DNA of 64,000 nt from Pollutiaquabacter aromativorans (GCA_049177215.1 CP185379.1:1798001-1862000), one strand, 5' to 3'. Shown: positions 17,201-27,007, numbered from the stretch's first letter. Numbers and translations: made by a program. The notes: generated from the sequence alone by a model not told the origin.

Positions 17201-19983
17201 AACAGGGTGTCGTTGATTCCGCCGTTACTCCAGAGGTAGGTATAGGGGGAAGTTCCGCCGGTCACTTCTACCCAAACGGTAGCGCTGGAATCACCCGCAC
17301 AACGGACATTCACATCACCAAAGAACTGAATGGCGGTGATCAGCGGCACCAGGGTATCGGGCTCGAGGATGGAAATGGTATCCAGGCGCGAGCAACCGTT
17401 CAAGTCGGTAATGGTCACGGAGTAGAAACCGGCGAACAAACCTCCAATGCTGTCCGTCGTCTGCCCCAATGGGGTCCAGTTGTAGGTATAACCCGGGCTA
17501 CCACCAGACGTATTCGCGTTGATCCAACCCGACGCTTCGCCCTTACAGACTACATCGAACTTGGTGAGCGTATTGAGCAGCGGAGTCGGTTCTGTGATCG
17601 GCGTATTGATGCTGTCCTTGCAACCGTTAACGTCCGTTACCGTGACCCAATAGTTCCCTGCACCGACACCGGCAATCGAATCAATGGTAGCGCCGGTGGA
17701 CCAGAGATAGCTGTATGGCGGCGTCCCTCCTACCGGGCTAACCGACACACCACCGTTGGTGGCTCCATTGCAATCGATATTCGTTCCGCCTGGCGTCGTC
17801 GTGAAATCACTGAAGCTGGCAACCAAGAGCAACGGTTCGCCAATCGAAAAGGTACTGTCAACCGTACAACCGTTGGCGTCTTCCACGGTCACGGTGTACG
17901 ATCCGGCAATCAATGTATCCGCCGTATTACCGGCATCGCCATTCGACCAACTGATGGTGTAGGGAGGCGTACCACCCGAAGGGGTAAGGGTTGCAGAGCC
18001 GTTACTGCCGCCGAAACAGGAAATATCGGCAAGGCTGAGCGAAGATCCAGGCAGGGAAACGGCGGTACCCGGTTCCGTGATCACCTGGGTGATGATCTGG
18101 GTACATCCGTTCGCGTCACGAACCGTATCCGCATAGGTGGCAGGGCCCAGGCCGGTGAGATTGGCCGTGGTGGCTCCATTTGACCAATGGTGGGTATAGG
18201 GGCCGGTTCCGCCAGAGACGGAAGTAGTAATGGTCCCGTTGCTGTTACCAAGACAAGTCACGTTGGTAAAGCCCGTGATGGATGCAACAAGGGCGGTAGG
18301 TTCCGTGATCGCTACCTGTGCGGTATCGGTGCAACCGTTGAGGTCGGTGATGGTCACCGTATAGGTACCAACACCTACCGCCGTCAGGTTGGCTGTCGTT
18401 TGCCCTCCTGGCGACCAGGCATACGTATAAGGAGTAAGTCCTCCGCTGATGCTACTGTTCGCGGAACCATCGGTACCGGCGTTGCAGCTCACGTTGATGG
18501 AGGACGCGATCCCTGCCGCGACCGGTGCAGGCGGTTCCGACAAGGATGTTTGCGCGGAACTCGTACAGCCGCTGGCATCTGTTACGGTAACGGTGTAGGT
18601 ACCGGACGCAAGCGCGGTTGCTGTCTGAGTAGTTTGTCCGGATGGATTCCAGGAGTAGGTATAAGGCAAGGTGCCACCAACCGTTGTAGCTGTCACGGAA
18701 CCGGTCGCAGCACCCGCACAGGCGACATTATACCCATTGTATTGCGGACTGCTGACGGTGGTATTGATAACCGGGACAACGAGTGAAAAGGAGTACGTCT
18801 GGGAACCGTTGGTCGGACAAGCATTGTCGCGCACGGTGACAATGAACGTATACGGCTGCGAACGTGCATCGGAAACCGAAGGCGTCCAGGTAAAGGTACC
18901 GATCGGGAACTGTGCTCCCACCGTTGTAAAGGTCGCGCCGGGAATCACATTGTTCCAGTTCATGATGACCGTATCCGTCGCATTGGGATCGGAGGAGTTG
19001 ACCGAGAACGTAATGGTCGATCCGGGGCAAACGACCGCACTGAAATTGGACGAGCCGTTAATCCCCGTCGCGGTCGGCAACAGGTTGGGGTTACAGATCT
19101 TGGTCAGGAACTGCATATCCCGGACCACGCTACCGATGAGTACGCCGTTCCGGTATTCACGCACGAGAATCGCGGTCACCCCGATTTCGCCGTTAACGGT
19201 CGGGAACATGTTGATATCGCCGGTGACGGAGTTGATGTTGACCGCAGGGCTCGACGTCAGTGGCTGGCTGGCTGAATAGCCGGCATTGAAGGTGACATTA
19301 CCCGTCGTATTGGTCGACGTATTATAGGTACGGGGCGTGATGAACGAATACACCAGAGAGTCGCCATCGGGATCCACGACACCATGGTTGTAGGTGAAGC
19401 TCTGATTGACACACAGGAAAGCCACCGGAATGTTGGTGAACTGAGGAGAGTTGTTCCGCTGGAAGAGGAGGTTATTGAGTGTCGCCTCCACATACATGTT
19501 GTCGTTGCAAGGGTTGTTCAGCGTGGTAATGGCACAGTTTCGGCAACACACATAGTAACTGAGCACCCAGTCCGAACACTGCTGGGGTAGCGTTACATTA
19601 TTCTGGTAAAGGTATTGCTGGTAACCCGCGTTGCTGGAAGAAGAATTCGTACACTTGGTCTGAGCGGTCCGGCACGGAAAGGTGATCTCCTGTCCGGAAC
19701 CCGCTACCAGATTCAGGGTAAAATTCTGATTACGCGAACAGCTCGAAGAGCGGGCGTTCAGTGTGATGGAATTGGGCGCGGCAACACCCGCGCAATCCCG
19801 GTAGAACGCAACGGTTACCCGGTACGTATTTCCGCTCACCCAGGTGTAGGTCAAATCGCTCCCGGCAGAGTGCGTAGCCTTCGCTTCGTTCACCCACAAC
19901 AGTTGTGAGCAAATCATCATCAGCGCCACGGCTACTTTGTTCAAGAGATACCGCTTCGAAGTTTTGGTAAAATGATGGATCAT
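14254..19983 (-). CDS. giant SprB-repeat adhesin with gliding-type C-terminal sorting domain
   Basis: About 1909 residues from the ATG at 19983, which gives a normal signal peptide (VAVALMMICSQLLWVNEAKA). ATGs at 20055 and 20076 would add 24-31 residues. An N-terminal domain of about 390 residues (GSDLTYTWVSGNTYRV, FYRDC, YNHGVVDPDGDSLVYS) is shared with the adhesin starting at 27007. I count 17 SprB-type repeats of about 75-80 residues, each with a single Cys near the start, GGTxPYTYxWS in the middle and TDxNGC near the end. The C-terminus (LPSGFSPNGDGKNDGYEI ... FNRWGNLVYE) is the gliding motility-associated, type B T9SS sorting domain. In Flavobacterium, SprB is the mobile gliding adhesin; here the role is inferred. 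Confidence 0.88.
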   Translation of the reverse strand: MIHHFTKTSKRYLLNKVAVALMMICSQLLWVNEAKATHSAGSDLTYTWVSGNTYRVTVAFYRDCAGVAAPNSITLNARSSSCSRNQNFTLNLVAGSGQEITFPCRTAQTKCTNSSSSNAGYQQYLYQNNVTLPQQCSDWVLSYYVCCRNCAITTLNNPCNDNMYVEATLNNLLFQRNNSPQFTNIPVAFLCVNQSFTYNHGVVDPDGDSLVYSFITPRTYNTSTNTTGNVTFNAGYSASQPLTSSPAVNINSVTGDINMFPTVNGEIGVTAILVREYRNGVLIGSVVRDMQFLTKICNPNLLPTATGINGSSNFSAVVCPGSTITFSVNSSDPNATDTVIMNWNNVIPGATFTTVGAQFPIGTFTWTPSVSDARSQPYTFIVTVRDNACPTNGSQTYSFSLVVPVINTTVSSPQYNGYNVACAGAATGSVTATTVGGTLPYTYSWNPSGQTTQTATALASGTYTVTVTDASGCTSSAQTSLSEPPAPVAAGIASSINVSCNAGTDGSANSSISGGLTPYTYAWSPGGQTTANLTAVGVGTYTVTITDLNGCTDTAQVAITEPTALVASITGFTNVTCLGNSNGTITTSVSGGTGPYTHHWSNGATTANLTGLGPATYADTVRDANGCTQIITQVITEPGTAVSLPGSSLSLADISCFGGSNGSATLTPSGGTPPYTISWSNGDAGNTADTLIAGSYTVTVEDANGCTVDSTFSIGEPLLLVASFSDFTTTPGGTNIDCNGATNGGVSVSPVGGTPPYSYLWSTGATIDSIAGVGAGNYWVTVTDVNGCKDSINTPITEPTPLLNTLTKFDVVCKGEASGWINANTSGGSPGYTYNWTPLGQTTDSIGGLFAGFYSVTITDLNGCSRLDTISILEPDTLVPLITAIQFFGDVNVRCAGDSSATVWVEVTGGTSPYTYLWSNGGINDTLFNLPAGSVEVYVRDVNGCSIVGSTALSQPTPFSYNTIIASASCSGDSSAYILLNLGGSTPPYTYNWSTGATTDSVGGLPSGTYWVLIEDANNCEDSVGFVLSDPPVLNITASVSDYQGYNVSCNGSTNGEIHLSIAGGTGIYTYSWSNGATTDSVTGLPADTISVTITDSNGCSEDTSFVISAPDSVSIGLTSLTYSGGFNISCFGYNDGRAYAATNGGVGPYTYSWSNGDVADSAIGLFAGPVTVTVTDSNGCVATSTITLTEPLPMNMSATLSDFNGFNVPCSGDSLACVTVAIGGGTIPYIYDWNGYDTITTAQICNLPADTLGLRVFDANGCVLDTNFYLTEPPVLDVLATVSDFNGFNVSCFGSTNGSIDQTISGGVNPYSYQWSTTATSEDLTGLAAGTYTFVLTDANGCSRNASYTLSEPPAILDSIGSVVAATCGTANGTATVFVYNGLTPYSYSWSPGGATTASVTGLNGGQYFVTITDSVGCTTVDSVSISAIPVMGAVVGTQTDVLCPGAATGSATVTLSGGTAPFTYAWTNGDTGSSADSLAAGSISVTVTDANGCVETTSATISEPGAFVFTPTVTDARCSGINDGSVAIGISGGTAPYSVSWSNGDTGLTADSLSGGYVTYTVTDDNGCVVADSANVNQPSSIVSNLSASTDVRCNGDANGTATATAASGGTAPYSYTWSNGETGLSADSLIAGNTTLTITDANGCTLQLTATIGQPVAFAVTAQGVDVSCFGQTDGSAQAGTTGGISPASFVWIPGGGTTAAITNLTPGTYSVTATDANGCTSTDVVTIDEPAQLLADAGSDQGGCEPTVSLNAGLGNGQTGTWSVFSGTASFSSISSPLASVSGLAVGDNLLVWTITDGTCYGYDTLVVRLDGPDLCGLELPSGFSPNGDGKNDGYEIRGVNQYPDNMFRVFNRWGNLVYEREDYTSNDWVGQNKEGDPLPDGTYFVTFEVTGQDIRRSTYVDMRR

Positions 19984-20107
19984 TTCGTCTGGAATTATTT
20001 CGGGCGCGCGGTTGGACACAAGCGCCTTTAAGGAAGCAATTTCGTTGATTTTCATTGCCAGACTGCCTCGGTTCACACAGCCTTTTTAACACGCTTATAC
20101 ACAAATT

Positions 20108-20142
20108 AAAAAGGGGCTGCGCGATCAGCACAGCCCCTTTTT
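20108..20142 (-). terminator. terminator after the OmpA-family gene
   Basis: AAAAAGGGGCTG pairs perfectly with CAGCCCCTTTTT around an 11-base loop. On the minus strand it follows the OmpA-family gene by about 20 bases and separates it from the 14254-19983 adhesin gene. Confidence 0.8.
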
Positions 20143-20160
20143 CAGTCGCCTGGTACCAGG

Positions 20161-22068
20161 TTATTTTGTCATTTCGATCACCTTGAATTCCGTCCGGCGG
20201 TTGGCCTGGTGCTCTTCTTCGGTACACTTGACATCATTCTTGCAACCGTTTACCAACACCCGTTCTCCATAGCCCTTGGCGATCATGCGGCTGGCATCAA
20301 TGCCTCGGCTGGTCAGGTATTGAACGGCCGACTCAGCGCGTTTCTGCGAGAGCACATCGTTGTACTTGTCATCCGCGCGACTATCGGTATGGGAACTCAG
20401 TTCGATCCGGATACCGGGGTTGTCCTTGAGCGTTTGCACTAATTTATCAAGTTCAACAGCCGCGTCAGGACGGATGTCCCATTTATCCAGGTCGTAGTAG
20501 ATGTTCTCCAGGACAATCGGCTTGTTGATGATGATCTTTTCAAGTTCCAATTTGAGCTTCACGAACATGTTCTCGCTGCGGACTTTACCAACGGTGCTTA
20601 CGATCTCCGTATTGGTGAAGAATCCGTCCTTACTACCAACAACACTGTATTCCGTCTCCCGGTTCAGCTTGAACATGAACTTACCGTCCGGACCGGTAAC
20701 AGCGGTTTCCTTCTTCCCGGTCTTTCGGTTCAACAATTCAACCAACACACCGGCCAGCGGTTCTTGGGTACCCTTCTCTACGGCGATACCTTCCAAAGTG
20801 AAACGCAGGTCGTTAATCGCAAAGGCGTAGATCTGATCGATTTCCGGATTCCCTCCTCGATTACTGGAAACGAAGCCACCGGTTGCACTGTCATTCACCG
20901 CGATGCCAAAGTCGTCAAAACTGGTGTTGAGCGGATAACCTACGTTCTCCGGACGATTCCAGGAACTTCCGGCTTTCTCGGCACGGTAAAGGTCGAGGCC
21001 GCCCATGCCGTGACGGCCTTCGGAACTATAGTAGAGTACAGAGTCTTTCCAAAGGGTCGGGAACACATCGTTATAGGCGGTATTTACAGCCGGGCCCATA
21101 TTTTCCGGCTGGCTCCAGGTGCCGTTGACTTTGCGGCTCAACCACAGGTCAACGCCTCCCTGACCACCCGGACGATCGCTGGCAAAGATCATCGACTGGC
21201 CGTCGGATGACAAGGTCGGATGACCGGTACTGAAATCGTCGCTGTTAAAAGGAACTTCCGTCATGTTGGACCAGGATGTATCCTTTCTGACGATCTGGTA
21301 GATCTTCAAATTGACCACGTCCTGATTACTCTTACCCACCTTCTTCTTCACGTAGTTGTTCCGCGTAACGTAAGCGGTATCGCCATTCGCTGTAAACGCC
21401 ACAGGACCTTCGTGATAAATTCCATTCACCGCTCCCTGCATCGCTTTCGGGCTGCCGGGTTTACCACTGCCATCGAGCTTGGCGTAGTAGAGATCGAGGA
21501 ACGGACGGGAGGTCCAGGCATACGTCTTTGGAGACGCTTTCATAGAACGGTCGGTGACAAAGACCAGTCCGTCTTTGTAATAGACCGGAGCGAAATTGAC
21601 CTGACCGGAATTCAGCGGGCTCACTTCTAGGGTGTACTTGGCACTATCGGCTTTCCAACCGGCAATACTGTCGCAACTCTGACGAATCCTGCGCGCCGTC
21701 TCATCTCCCGGAACGCTGGCCAGGTAGAGATCCAACTGCTCCTGCGCTTGCGGGTACTTGCCGCTGCGCATGAGGAGTTGACCGTAATGCAGACGGTCAA
21801 TGGGTTGAACGCTGGAAGACTGGACAACTTTTGCATAGGATTGCTCCGCCTTGCTCCAGTTGTTCATGAGCCTGTAGCTGTCAGCCAGTTTTCGTTCGGC
21901 CTCCGGAAAGCTCTTTTTACCTAAGGCTTTCTCGTATTCGGTTACCGCCTGGCTATAGGCGAGCTGGTTGTAGAGGCGGTTGCCCTGCCGGACATGATAG
22001 CTGGCACAACCGCTGAAAAGCAAGGAGGCGGCTGTCAATCCGGTGAGCAGTGTATGGCGAATCGTCAT
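20161..22068 (-). CDS. OmpA-family lipoprotein with TPR and beta-propeller (PorE-like)
   Basis: A 635-residue lipoprotein. The lipobox LFSGC puts the lipidated Cys at 21. Order: TPR-like helices (about 25-140), PD40/WD40-like propeller blades (about 150-430, with FASDRPGGQGGVDLWLS and GRHGMGGLDLYRA), a carboxypeptidase-regulatory-like fold (about 435-510, EPLAGVLVELLNRKTGKKE), and an OmpA peptidoglycan-binding domain (about 525-635, YYDLDKWDIRPDA, SHTDSRADDKYN, LSQKRAESAVQYL). This is the layout of PorE and of OmpA partners linked to PorP/SprF proteins; it should tie the outer-membrane complex to peptidoglycan. It lies about 80 bases downstream of the porP-like gene, probably in one operon. 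Confidence 0.88.
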   Translation of the reverse strand: MTIRHTLLTGLTAASLLFSGCASYHVRQGNRLYNQLAYSQAVTEYEKALGKKSFPEAERKLADSYRLMNNWSKAEQSYAKVVQSSSVQPIDRLHYGQLLMRSGKYPQAQEQLDLYLASVPGDETARRIRQSCDSIAGWKADSAKYTLEVSPLNSGQVNFAPVYYKDGLVFVTDRSMKASPKTYAWTSRPFLDLYYAKLDGSGKPGSPKAMQGAVNGIYHEGPVAFTANGDTAYVTRNNYVKKKVGKSNQDVVNLKIYQIVRKDTSWSNMTEVPFNSDDFSTGHPTLSSDGQSMIFASDRPGGQGGVDLWLSRKVNGTWSQPENMGPAVNTAYNDVFPTLWKDSVLYYSSEGRHGMGGLDLYRAEKAGSSWNRPENVGYPLNTSFDDFGIAVNDSATGGFVSSNRGGNPEIDQIYAFAINDLRFTLEGIAVEKGTQEPLAGVLVELLNRKTGKKETAVTGPDGKFMFKLNRETEYSVVGSKDGFFTNTEIVSTVGKVRSENMFVKLKLELEKIIINKPIVLENIYYDLDKWDIRPDAAVELDKLVQTLKDNPGIRIELSSHTDSRADDKYNDVLSQKRAESAVQYLTSRGIDASRMIAKGYGERVLVNGCKNDVKCTEEEHQANRRTEFKVIEMTK

Positions 22069-22147
22069 GGGCGTATGTGGAAATCGACTTGTTCTTGAAA
22101 TGGTGTACCCGAGGGACTGTGGACGAGCTGATCGTCAGCTTCGGTCA

Positions 22148-23086
22148 TTAGAAATACCGGGGAGTTTTCATCTTCATGATATCATAGCCGAAGTCATATC
22201 CGATCATGATCTCATGGGAGCCCTGGCTATAGTTCTTCATTTCCGTAGTCGTGAAATCGTAACTGTATCCGATCCGGAGTTTCTTGCTCACCTGCAACTC
22301 CACCAAGCCTACGATCGCGTCCTGCGTACGGTAGCTGCCGCCGATCCAAAGCACGTTTGCCAGCAGGACATTCAGGTTGAAGTCGGCTTCCACAGGAGCG
22401 TTCTGCACGTATTTAACCAATACGCTGGGCTTCAAAACGACGTCCGGATTCACTTCCAGTACCGTTCCAACCGTCGCGAAGTAGTGGCGTACCTGACGCG
22501 GCACTACTTCCCCACTGCTGAGGTCCAGGCTAAGGCTTTTTTCAGGATCGTAACTGATGATGGTCGGTACGCTCAGGCCTGCATAGTATTTCTCACCATA
22601 CAGATAGAGACCGGCACCGACGTTCGGCAGGAAGCGTGTTGCTCGATCACCTGCAAAGGTCGGGTCACCCGGATCGAAAACGATGAGGTCACTGTTCTTA
22701 TAGGAGTAGTAACCACCGCCGGCGCGTAGTCCAAGCGACAGCTTACTCTTCCCGAACGCTTTCAAATGGTAGGCCGCATTCAGGTAGGCGTCCGTGCGAT
22801 CGGTAACGCCGATCTTGTCATGACTGAGCAACACACCCCATCCCAGGTTGGTCAACCCGACCGGGCCGTGAATGCTGGCGATCTGAGTCTCGGGCGCGCC
22901 CTTGAAGTCAACCCACTGCTTTCGATAAAGCAGGCTGGCCATCATGTAATCCTTGCTGCCGGCATAACCCGGATTGAGCAACAGGTGGTTGAACATGTAC
23001 TGGCTGACAAGGATGTCCTGCTGGCCGGAGGCAGATAAGCCGCTCAACAGCAGCACCAGGCCTAAGAGTATCTTGCGTAGCGTCAT
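22148..23086 (-). CDS. PorP/SprF family type IX secretion outer-membrane protein
   Basis: A 312-residue protein with a signal peptide (LVLLLSGLSASGQ) and the family opening QYMFNHLLLNPGYAGSKDYM, followed by WVDFKGAPETQIASIHGP and alternating strands to the C-terminus, where the family forms an outer-membrane barrel. SprF-type proteins help export or anchor the SprB-type adhesin encoded beside them, whereas PorP is part of the core translocon. Having adhesin genes on both sides of this pair favours the SprF-like, adhesin-specific role. It probably forms an operon with the upstream adhesin gene (about 100 bases) and the downstream OmpA gene. Confidence 0.9.
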   Translation of the reverse strand: MTLRKILLGLVLLLSGLSASGQQDILVSQYMFNHLLLNPGYAGSKDYMMASLLYRKQWVDFKGAPETQIASIHGPVGLTNLGWGVLLSHDKIGVTDRTDAYLNAAYHLKAFGKSKLSLGLRAGGGYYSYKNSDLIVFDPGDPTFAGDRATRFLPNVGAGLYLYGEKYYAGLSVPTIISYDPEKSLSLDLSSGEVVPRQVRHYFATVGTVLEVNPDVVLKPSVLVKYVQNAPVEADFNLNVLLANVLWIGGSYRTQDAIVGLVELQVSKKLRIGYSYDFTTTEMKNYSQGSHEIMIGYDFGYDIMKMKTPRYF

Positions 23087-23191
23087 TGTCGCAATATTCG
23101 TGTTTTTAGTTCGTGTAAAGTCTTATTTTTCTCCTCTTGCTCAAGGAACAATCAACAGCGGTCGGTGAACAGCGCAAAGGATTTTAATCTC

Positions 23192-26100
23192 TTATTGTCT
23201 GCGCAGATCGACGTAGGTGCTCTTCCGCAGGTTCTTCCCAACTACTTCCAGGACGACGAAGTAAGTGCCGTCCGGCAGCGGGTCGCCGCTATTGTTTTGT
23301 CCAACCCAATCTTCGTTTACGTAATCTTCCTTGTCATAGACCAGGTTGCCCCAGCGATTGAACACCCGGAATACGTTGTCCGGATAGCCTTCGATACCTT
23401 TGATATGATACCCGTCGTTCTTTCCATCACCATTGGGTGAGAAGCCGCTCGGAAGTTCCAATTCACAGGCATTGTCATAATCCACGCTAACGGTATCGGC
23501 AGCAGAACACGGACCGTTGGTGATGGTCCAGAGAAATACGGTATTACCGACCGGCAGGTCCGTGACGGATGTCGAGTCGTTCGTCGGATCAGCGAGATTG
23601 CCGCTTCCGGTTACGACCGACCATATGCCTACTCCATTGATGAAACCGCGGGCGATCAGCACGGCATCATTCGCGCAAACGAGTTGATAGTCTCCCGCTT
23701 CCGCATTCACCGGCTCCGCTGCCGTAATCAGCAGGTAGTCCGTGGTGGTACAAGCGCCGTTGGTGATCGTCCAGTTCAGGGTATCGGTACCGTAATCGAT
23801 CAGGGTGGCTACGGCGTTGGACAATACGGGATTGTCGAAGGTGGTGAGACCGGCTGATGTCCAGCTTCCGCTAAAGCCCGCCACATTCGTGGCATTCAAC
23901 TGCACAAAACCCAGTCCGCAGAAAGCCGTGTCACTGCCGGCGTTGGCGGCGATGTTCGTATAGTTGAAGATGGTCAGTTCATCCAGGCCGGAACAACCGT
24001 CGGCGTCCGTCACGGTCCAGGTCAGGCTGTTGAAGCCGGGCTGCAGATTATTGGCGACGGTGGTCGGGTTGGTGGCATTGACAAAGGATGCGCCGGTTGA
24101 GGATGTCCACTGACCGGTCATACCGGCACCTAAGGTCGCTTGCAACTGAATGCTGTTCCCTACACACAAGGCGGTATCATTGCCCGCGAAGGCGTTCACC
24201 GGCGAAGGCTGATTCAGGTTGACTGTTTGCTGGAAGGTGCAGCCGTTATCGTCGGTGATCGTCACGATATAGATACCGGCATCGACCGAGCTCAGATCCT
24301 GAGAGGTGGCTCCTCCGGGATTCCAGAAATAATCAAAGCCACCGGTGCCGCCGCTTACGGAAATATCAATCGAGCCATCCGACCCTCCGTAACAGGTAGG
24401 CTCGATGGTGCTGTTGACGGTCACGGTAATCTGGCTGGGCTCGCTGATGCTGATGGCACTGGTACCGGTGCAACCGTTGGCATCAGTGACGGTGACCGTG
24501 TAATTGCCGGCGATCAGGTTGGTAACGGAGGCATTCGTGCCGCCATAAGGTTGCCAGTCGTAGGTGTAATTCGGTGTGCCGCCATTCACGATGGAGACAA
24601 CACCGATTCCACTGCTGTCATTATAACAGGATGCATCCGACGAAAGCACGGTCAGGTTGATCGGGGCCGGCTCGGTGATTTGTACCGTATCGAATGAAGA
24701 ACAACCATTGGCATCCGTAATACCCACAGCGTAAATACCTGCGCCGAGGTTGAAGGCCGTATCATTGGTTTGTACGGGTGTCGTATTCCAGGAGAAGGTA
24801 AAGGGCGGAGTGCCATTCTGGGGGACCGCTACCGCGATACCGTTGGTCTGACCGTTACACAAAACCGATTGAATCGCGCTGGCGATGGGCGGTAATATGT
24901 TGCTATCCGAAACGGTAACCGGCAGTGAGCTGGTACAGCCGTTGGAATCTGTTACGGTAACGGTATAAGCACCGGCGGCCAGACCCGTGATCGTGGTGGT
25001 TGTCTGCCCCCCGACGGACCATAGATACTGATATCCAAAAGAGAAAGGCGTTCCGCCACTGGCCGACGCGCTGGCCGTTCCGTCCGACGCGCCGCAGGTG
25101 GATTGCGTGGAAGAACCCGCAATGACAATGGCTGCTGGTTCATCGATGTTCACAGTATCGGTTCCGATACATCCAAGGCTGTCGGTCACCGTCACGATAT
25201 AGGTGCCTCCCGAAAGCCCGGTTGCCGTTGTTCCGGATTGAGGAGGCACGGTATTCCAGCTATAGGTATAGGAAGGAGTTCCACCGCTTGCAGCTACCGT
25301 AGCGGTTCCGTTGGCGTCGCCGTTACACTGAAGATCGGTAACGGAAACCGTACTGACATTCACCGCCGGTGCGGAAGGATTGATCGTGGCATTGGCGGTG
25401 GCCGTACAATTTCGGCTGTCGGTCACCGTGACGATGTACGTACCGGGAGCCAGGCCGGTGGCAGTATCGTTGAGCGTCGGGGGAACCGTATTCCAGGAAT
25501 AGGAGAAGCCGGGAGTGCCACCGGCTGGAGTAGCAACGGCGATACCACTGTTTGACCCTGCACACGGAGGATTGGTCGTAGCAGTTGCCACGGTCAGCAC
25601 CGCGGGATCATTGATGGTGACAATAGACTGACCCACGCAGCCGGTTACCGTATCGGTGATGGTAACCGTATAGGTACCGGCAGCAAGGCCGGAGATGCTC
25701 GCGGTCGTCTGGCCACCGGGCGACCATACATAGGTCAGGGATCCGGAACCGGGCACTACGGTCGCGACGCCGTCATTGGCTCCGTTACAGGAAATATCCG
25801 TTCCGGTCGCCGTATAGAGTGGCGAGTTAACGAAAACCTGGAACGAGTAGGTTTGGAAACCTACGTTCGGACAAGCGTCATCGGTCACCGTTACCGTGAA
25901 CGTATAGGGAGTCGGACGAACATCGGCCGGTGAGGGAGTCCAGCAGAACTGACCGGTCGGGAAAGGAAATCCGCTGACGGTAAAGGTTGCACCGGTAATT
26001 CCCTGGTTCCAACTCATCGTCACGATCTGATTCGGGTCGATGTCGTTCGACAGGATATTGAAGCACAGGTTGGTGCCTGGACACACCGAAGTGTCACGGG

Positions 26101-27007
26101 ACGCTCCCCCATTGATGCCGCTGGCGGTTGGCAGGTTGTTGCTGCAGGCGCGCACGTAGATCTCCATGTCACGAACGACGCTACCGATCAGCACCCCGTT
26201 GCGGTATTCTTCTACCAGCACGGAAACGACCCCTACTTCTATTTGAGTAGGCGTCAAAGTCAAATCACCGGTGGCGCTGTTGATGGCAAATGCAGGGGAA
26301 GACGTGATCGGATTCGTAGCCGAGTAGCCGGGTAAAAATGGAATGGAGTCGGTAGCGTTGATGAGGGGGTTCACCAGGCTGTAAACCAACGAATCGCCAT
26401 CGGGATCGATCACCCCGTGGTTATAAGTGAAATTCTGTCCGACACATAGAAAAGCTACAGGAATGTTGGTAAAGCGCGGAGAAGAATTGCAACTAAGGTT
26501 CAGGTTATCGAGCGTCGCGGCGATGTACATGCCGGGATTGGTTCCTTCTAAACAAGGTGACGCTACCAACATTGTTGTAATGTCGCAATTCCTGCAGCAG
26601 TAGGACCAACTGATCACCCAATCGGCGCACTGCATCGGGAAGGTAATGATGCCGCTGTACTGATACTCCTGGATTCCGGGAATGGTGGAAGCGGGATCGT
26701 CACAACTCGTGACAAGGGTCGGACACGGATAGGTGATTTCGTTACCGGTGCCGGTGACCAGCAACAAGGTATCGGTGAAATACTGATTACAACTTGCCGA
26801 GCGGAATTCGATACCCACTCCGAGCGGTGCTGCCGATCCACGACAATCACGGTAAAAGGTCAGGTCGATCCGGTAGGTGTTGCCTCCCAGACAGGTATAG
26901 GAGATGTCGGAACCGACCAGGTGCGTTGCCGAGGCCTTTTTCGGCATCAGACTGGCCGTTGCGGCAATGGTGATCAACAGGATCAGGCGGCGGACAAGTT
27001 CTTTCAT
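23192..27007 (-). CDS. SprB-repeat adhesin with Ig-like modules and gliding-type sorting domain
   Basis: A 1271-residue surface protein with a signal peptide (LILLITIAATASLMPKKASA). The first roughly 390 residues share landmarks with the 14254-19983 adhesin (THLVGSDISY, FYRDCRGSAAP, YNHGVIDPDGDSLVYSL). Seven SprB-type repeats follow (about 405-940), then three short Ig-like modules of the AGNDTALCVGNSIQLQA type (about 945-1185). The last 85 residues are a type B sorting domain (LPSGFSPNGDGKNDGYHI, FNRWGNLVYDKED). It lies upstream of the SprF- and OmpA-like genes in the same direction. The pair of adhesins looks like a duplication with different stalk lengths. Gliding versus adhesion cannot be settled here. 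Confidence 0.88.
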   Translation of the reverse strand: MKELVRRLILLITIAATASLMPKKASATHLVGSDISYTCLGGNTYRIDLTFYRDCRGSAAPLGVGIEFRSASCNQYFTDTLLLVTGTGNEITYPCPTLVTSCDDPASTIPGIQEYQYSGIITFPMQCADWVISWSYCCRNCDITTMLVASPCLEGTNPGMYIAATLDNLNLSCNSSPRFTNIPVAFLCVGQNFTYNHGVIDPDGDSLVYSLVNPLINATDSIPFLPGYSATNPITSSPAFAINSATGDLTLTPTQIEVGVVSVLVEEYRNGVLIGSVVRDMEIYVRACSNNLPTASGINGGASRDTSVCPGTNLCFNILSNDIDPNQIVTMSWNQGITGATFTVSGFPFPTGQFCWTPSPADVRPTPYTFTVTVTDDACPNVGFQTYSFQVFVNSPLYTATGTDISCNGANDGVATVVPGSGSLTYVWSPGGQTTASISGLAAGTYTVTITDTVTGCVGQSIVTINDPAVLTVATATTNPPCAGSNSGIAVATPAGGTPGFSYSWNTVPPTLNDTATGLAPGTYIVTVTDSRNCTATANATINPSAPAVNVSTVSVTDLQCNGDANGTATVAASGGTPSYTYSWNTVPPQSGTTATGLSGGTYIVTVTDSLGCIGTDTVNIDEPAAIVIAGSSTQSTCGASDGTASASASGGTPFSFGYQYLWSVGGQTTTTITGLAAGAYTVTVTDSNGCTSSLPVTVSDSNILPPIASAIQSVLCNGQTNGIAVAVPQNGTPPFTFSWNTTPVQTNDTAFNLGAGIYAVGITDANGCSSFDTVQITEPAPINLTVLSSDASCYNDSSGIGVVSIVNGGTPNYTYDWQPYGGTNASVTNLIAGNYTVTVTDANGCTGTSAISISEPSQITVTVNSTIEPTCYGGSDGSIDISVSGGTGGFDYFWNPGGATSQDLSSVDAGIYIVTITDDNGCTFQQTVNLNQPSPVNAFAGNDTALCVGNSIQLQATLGAGMTGQWTSSTGASFVNATNPTTVANNLQPGFNSLTWTVTDADGCSGLDELTIFNYTNIAANAGSDTAFCGLGFVQLNATNVAGFSGSWTSAGLTTFDNPVLSNAVATLIDYGTDTLNWTITNGACTTTDYLLITAAEPVNAEAGDYQLVCANDAVLIARGFINGVGIWSVVTGSGNLADPTNDSTSVTDLPVGNTVFLWTITNGPCSAADTVSVDYDNACELELPSGFSPNGDGKNDGYHIKGIEGYPDNVFRVFNRWGNLVYDKEDYVNEDWVGQNNSGDPLPDGTYFVVLEVVGKNLRKSTYVDLRRQ

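Noticed and set aside
14254..20076. Tandem DNA repeats of about 230 bp in the adhesin gene as a mobile element
   Set aside because: The periodicity is at protein level (SprB repeats); the DNA copies are diverged and stay in frame.
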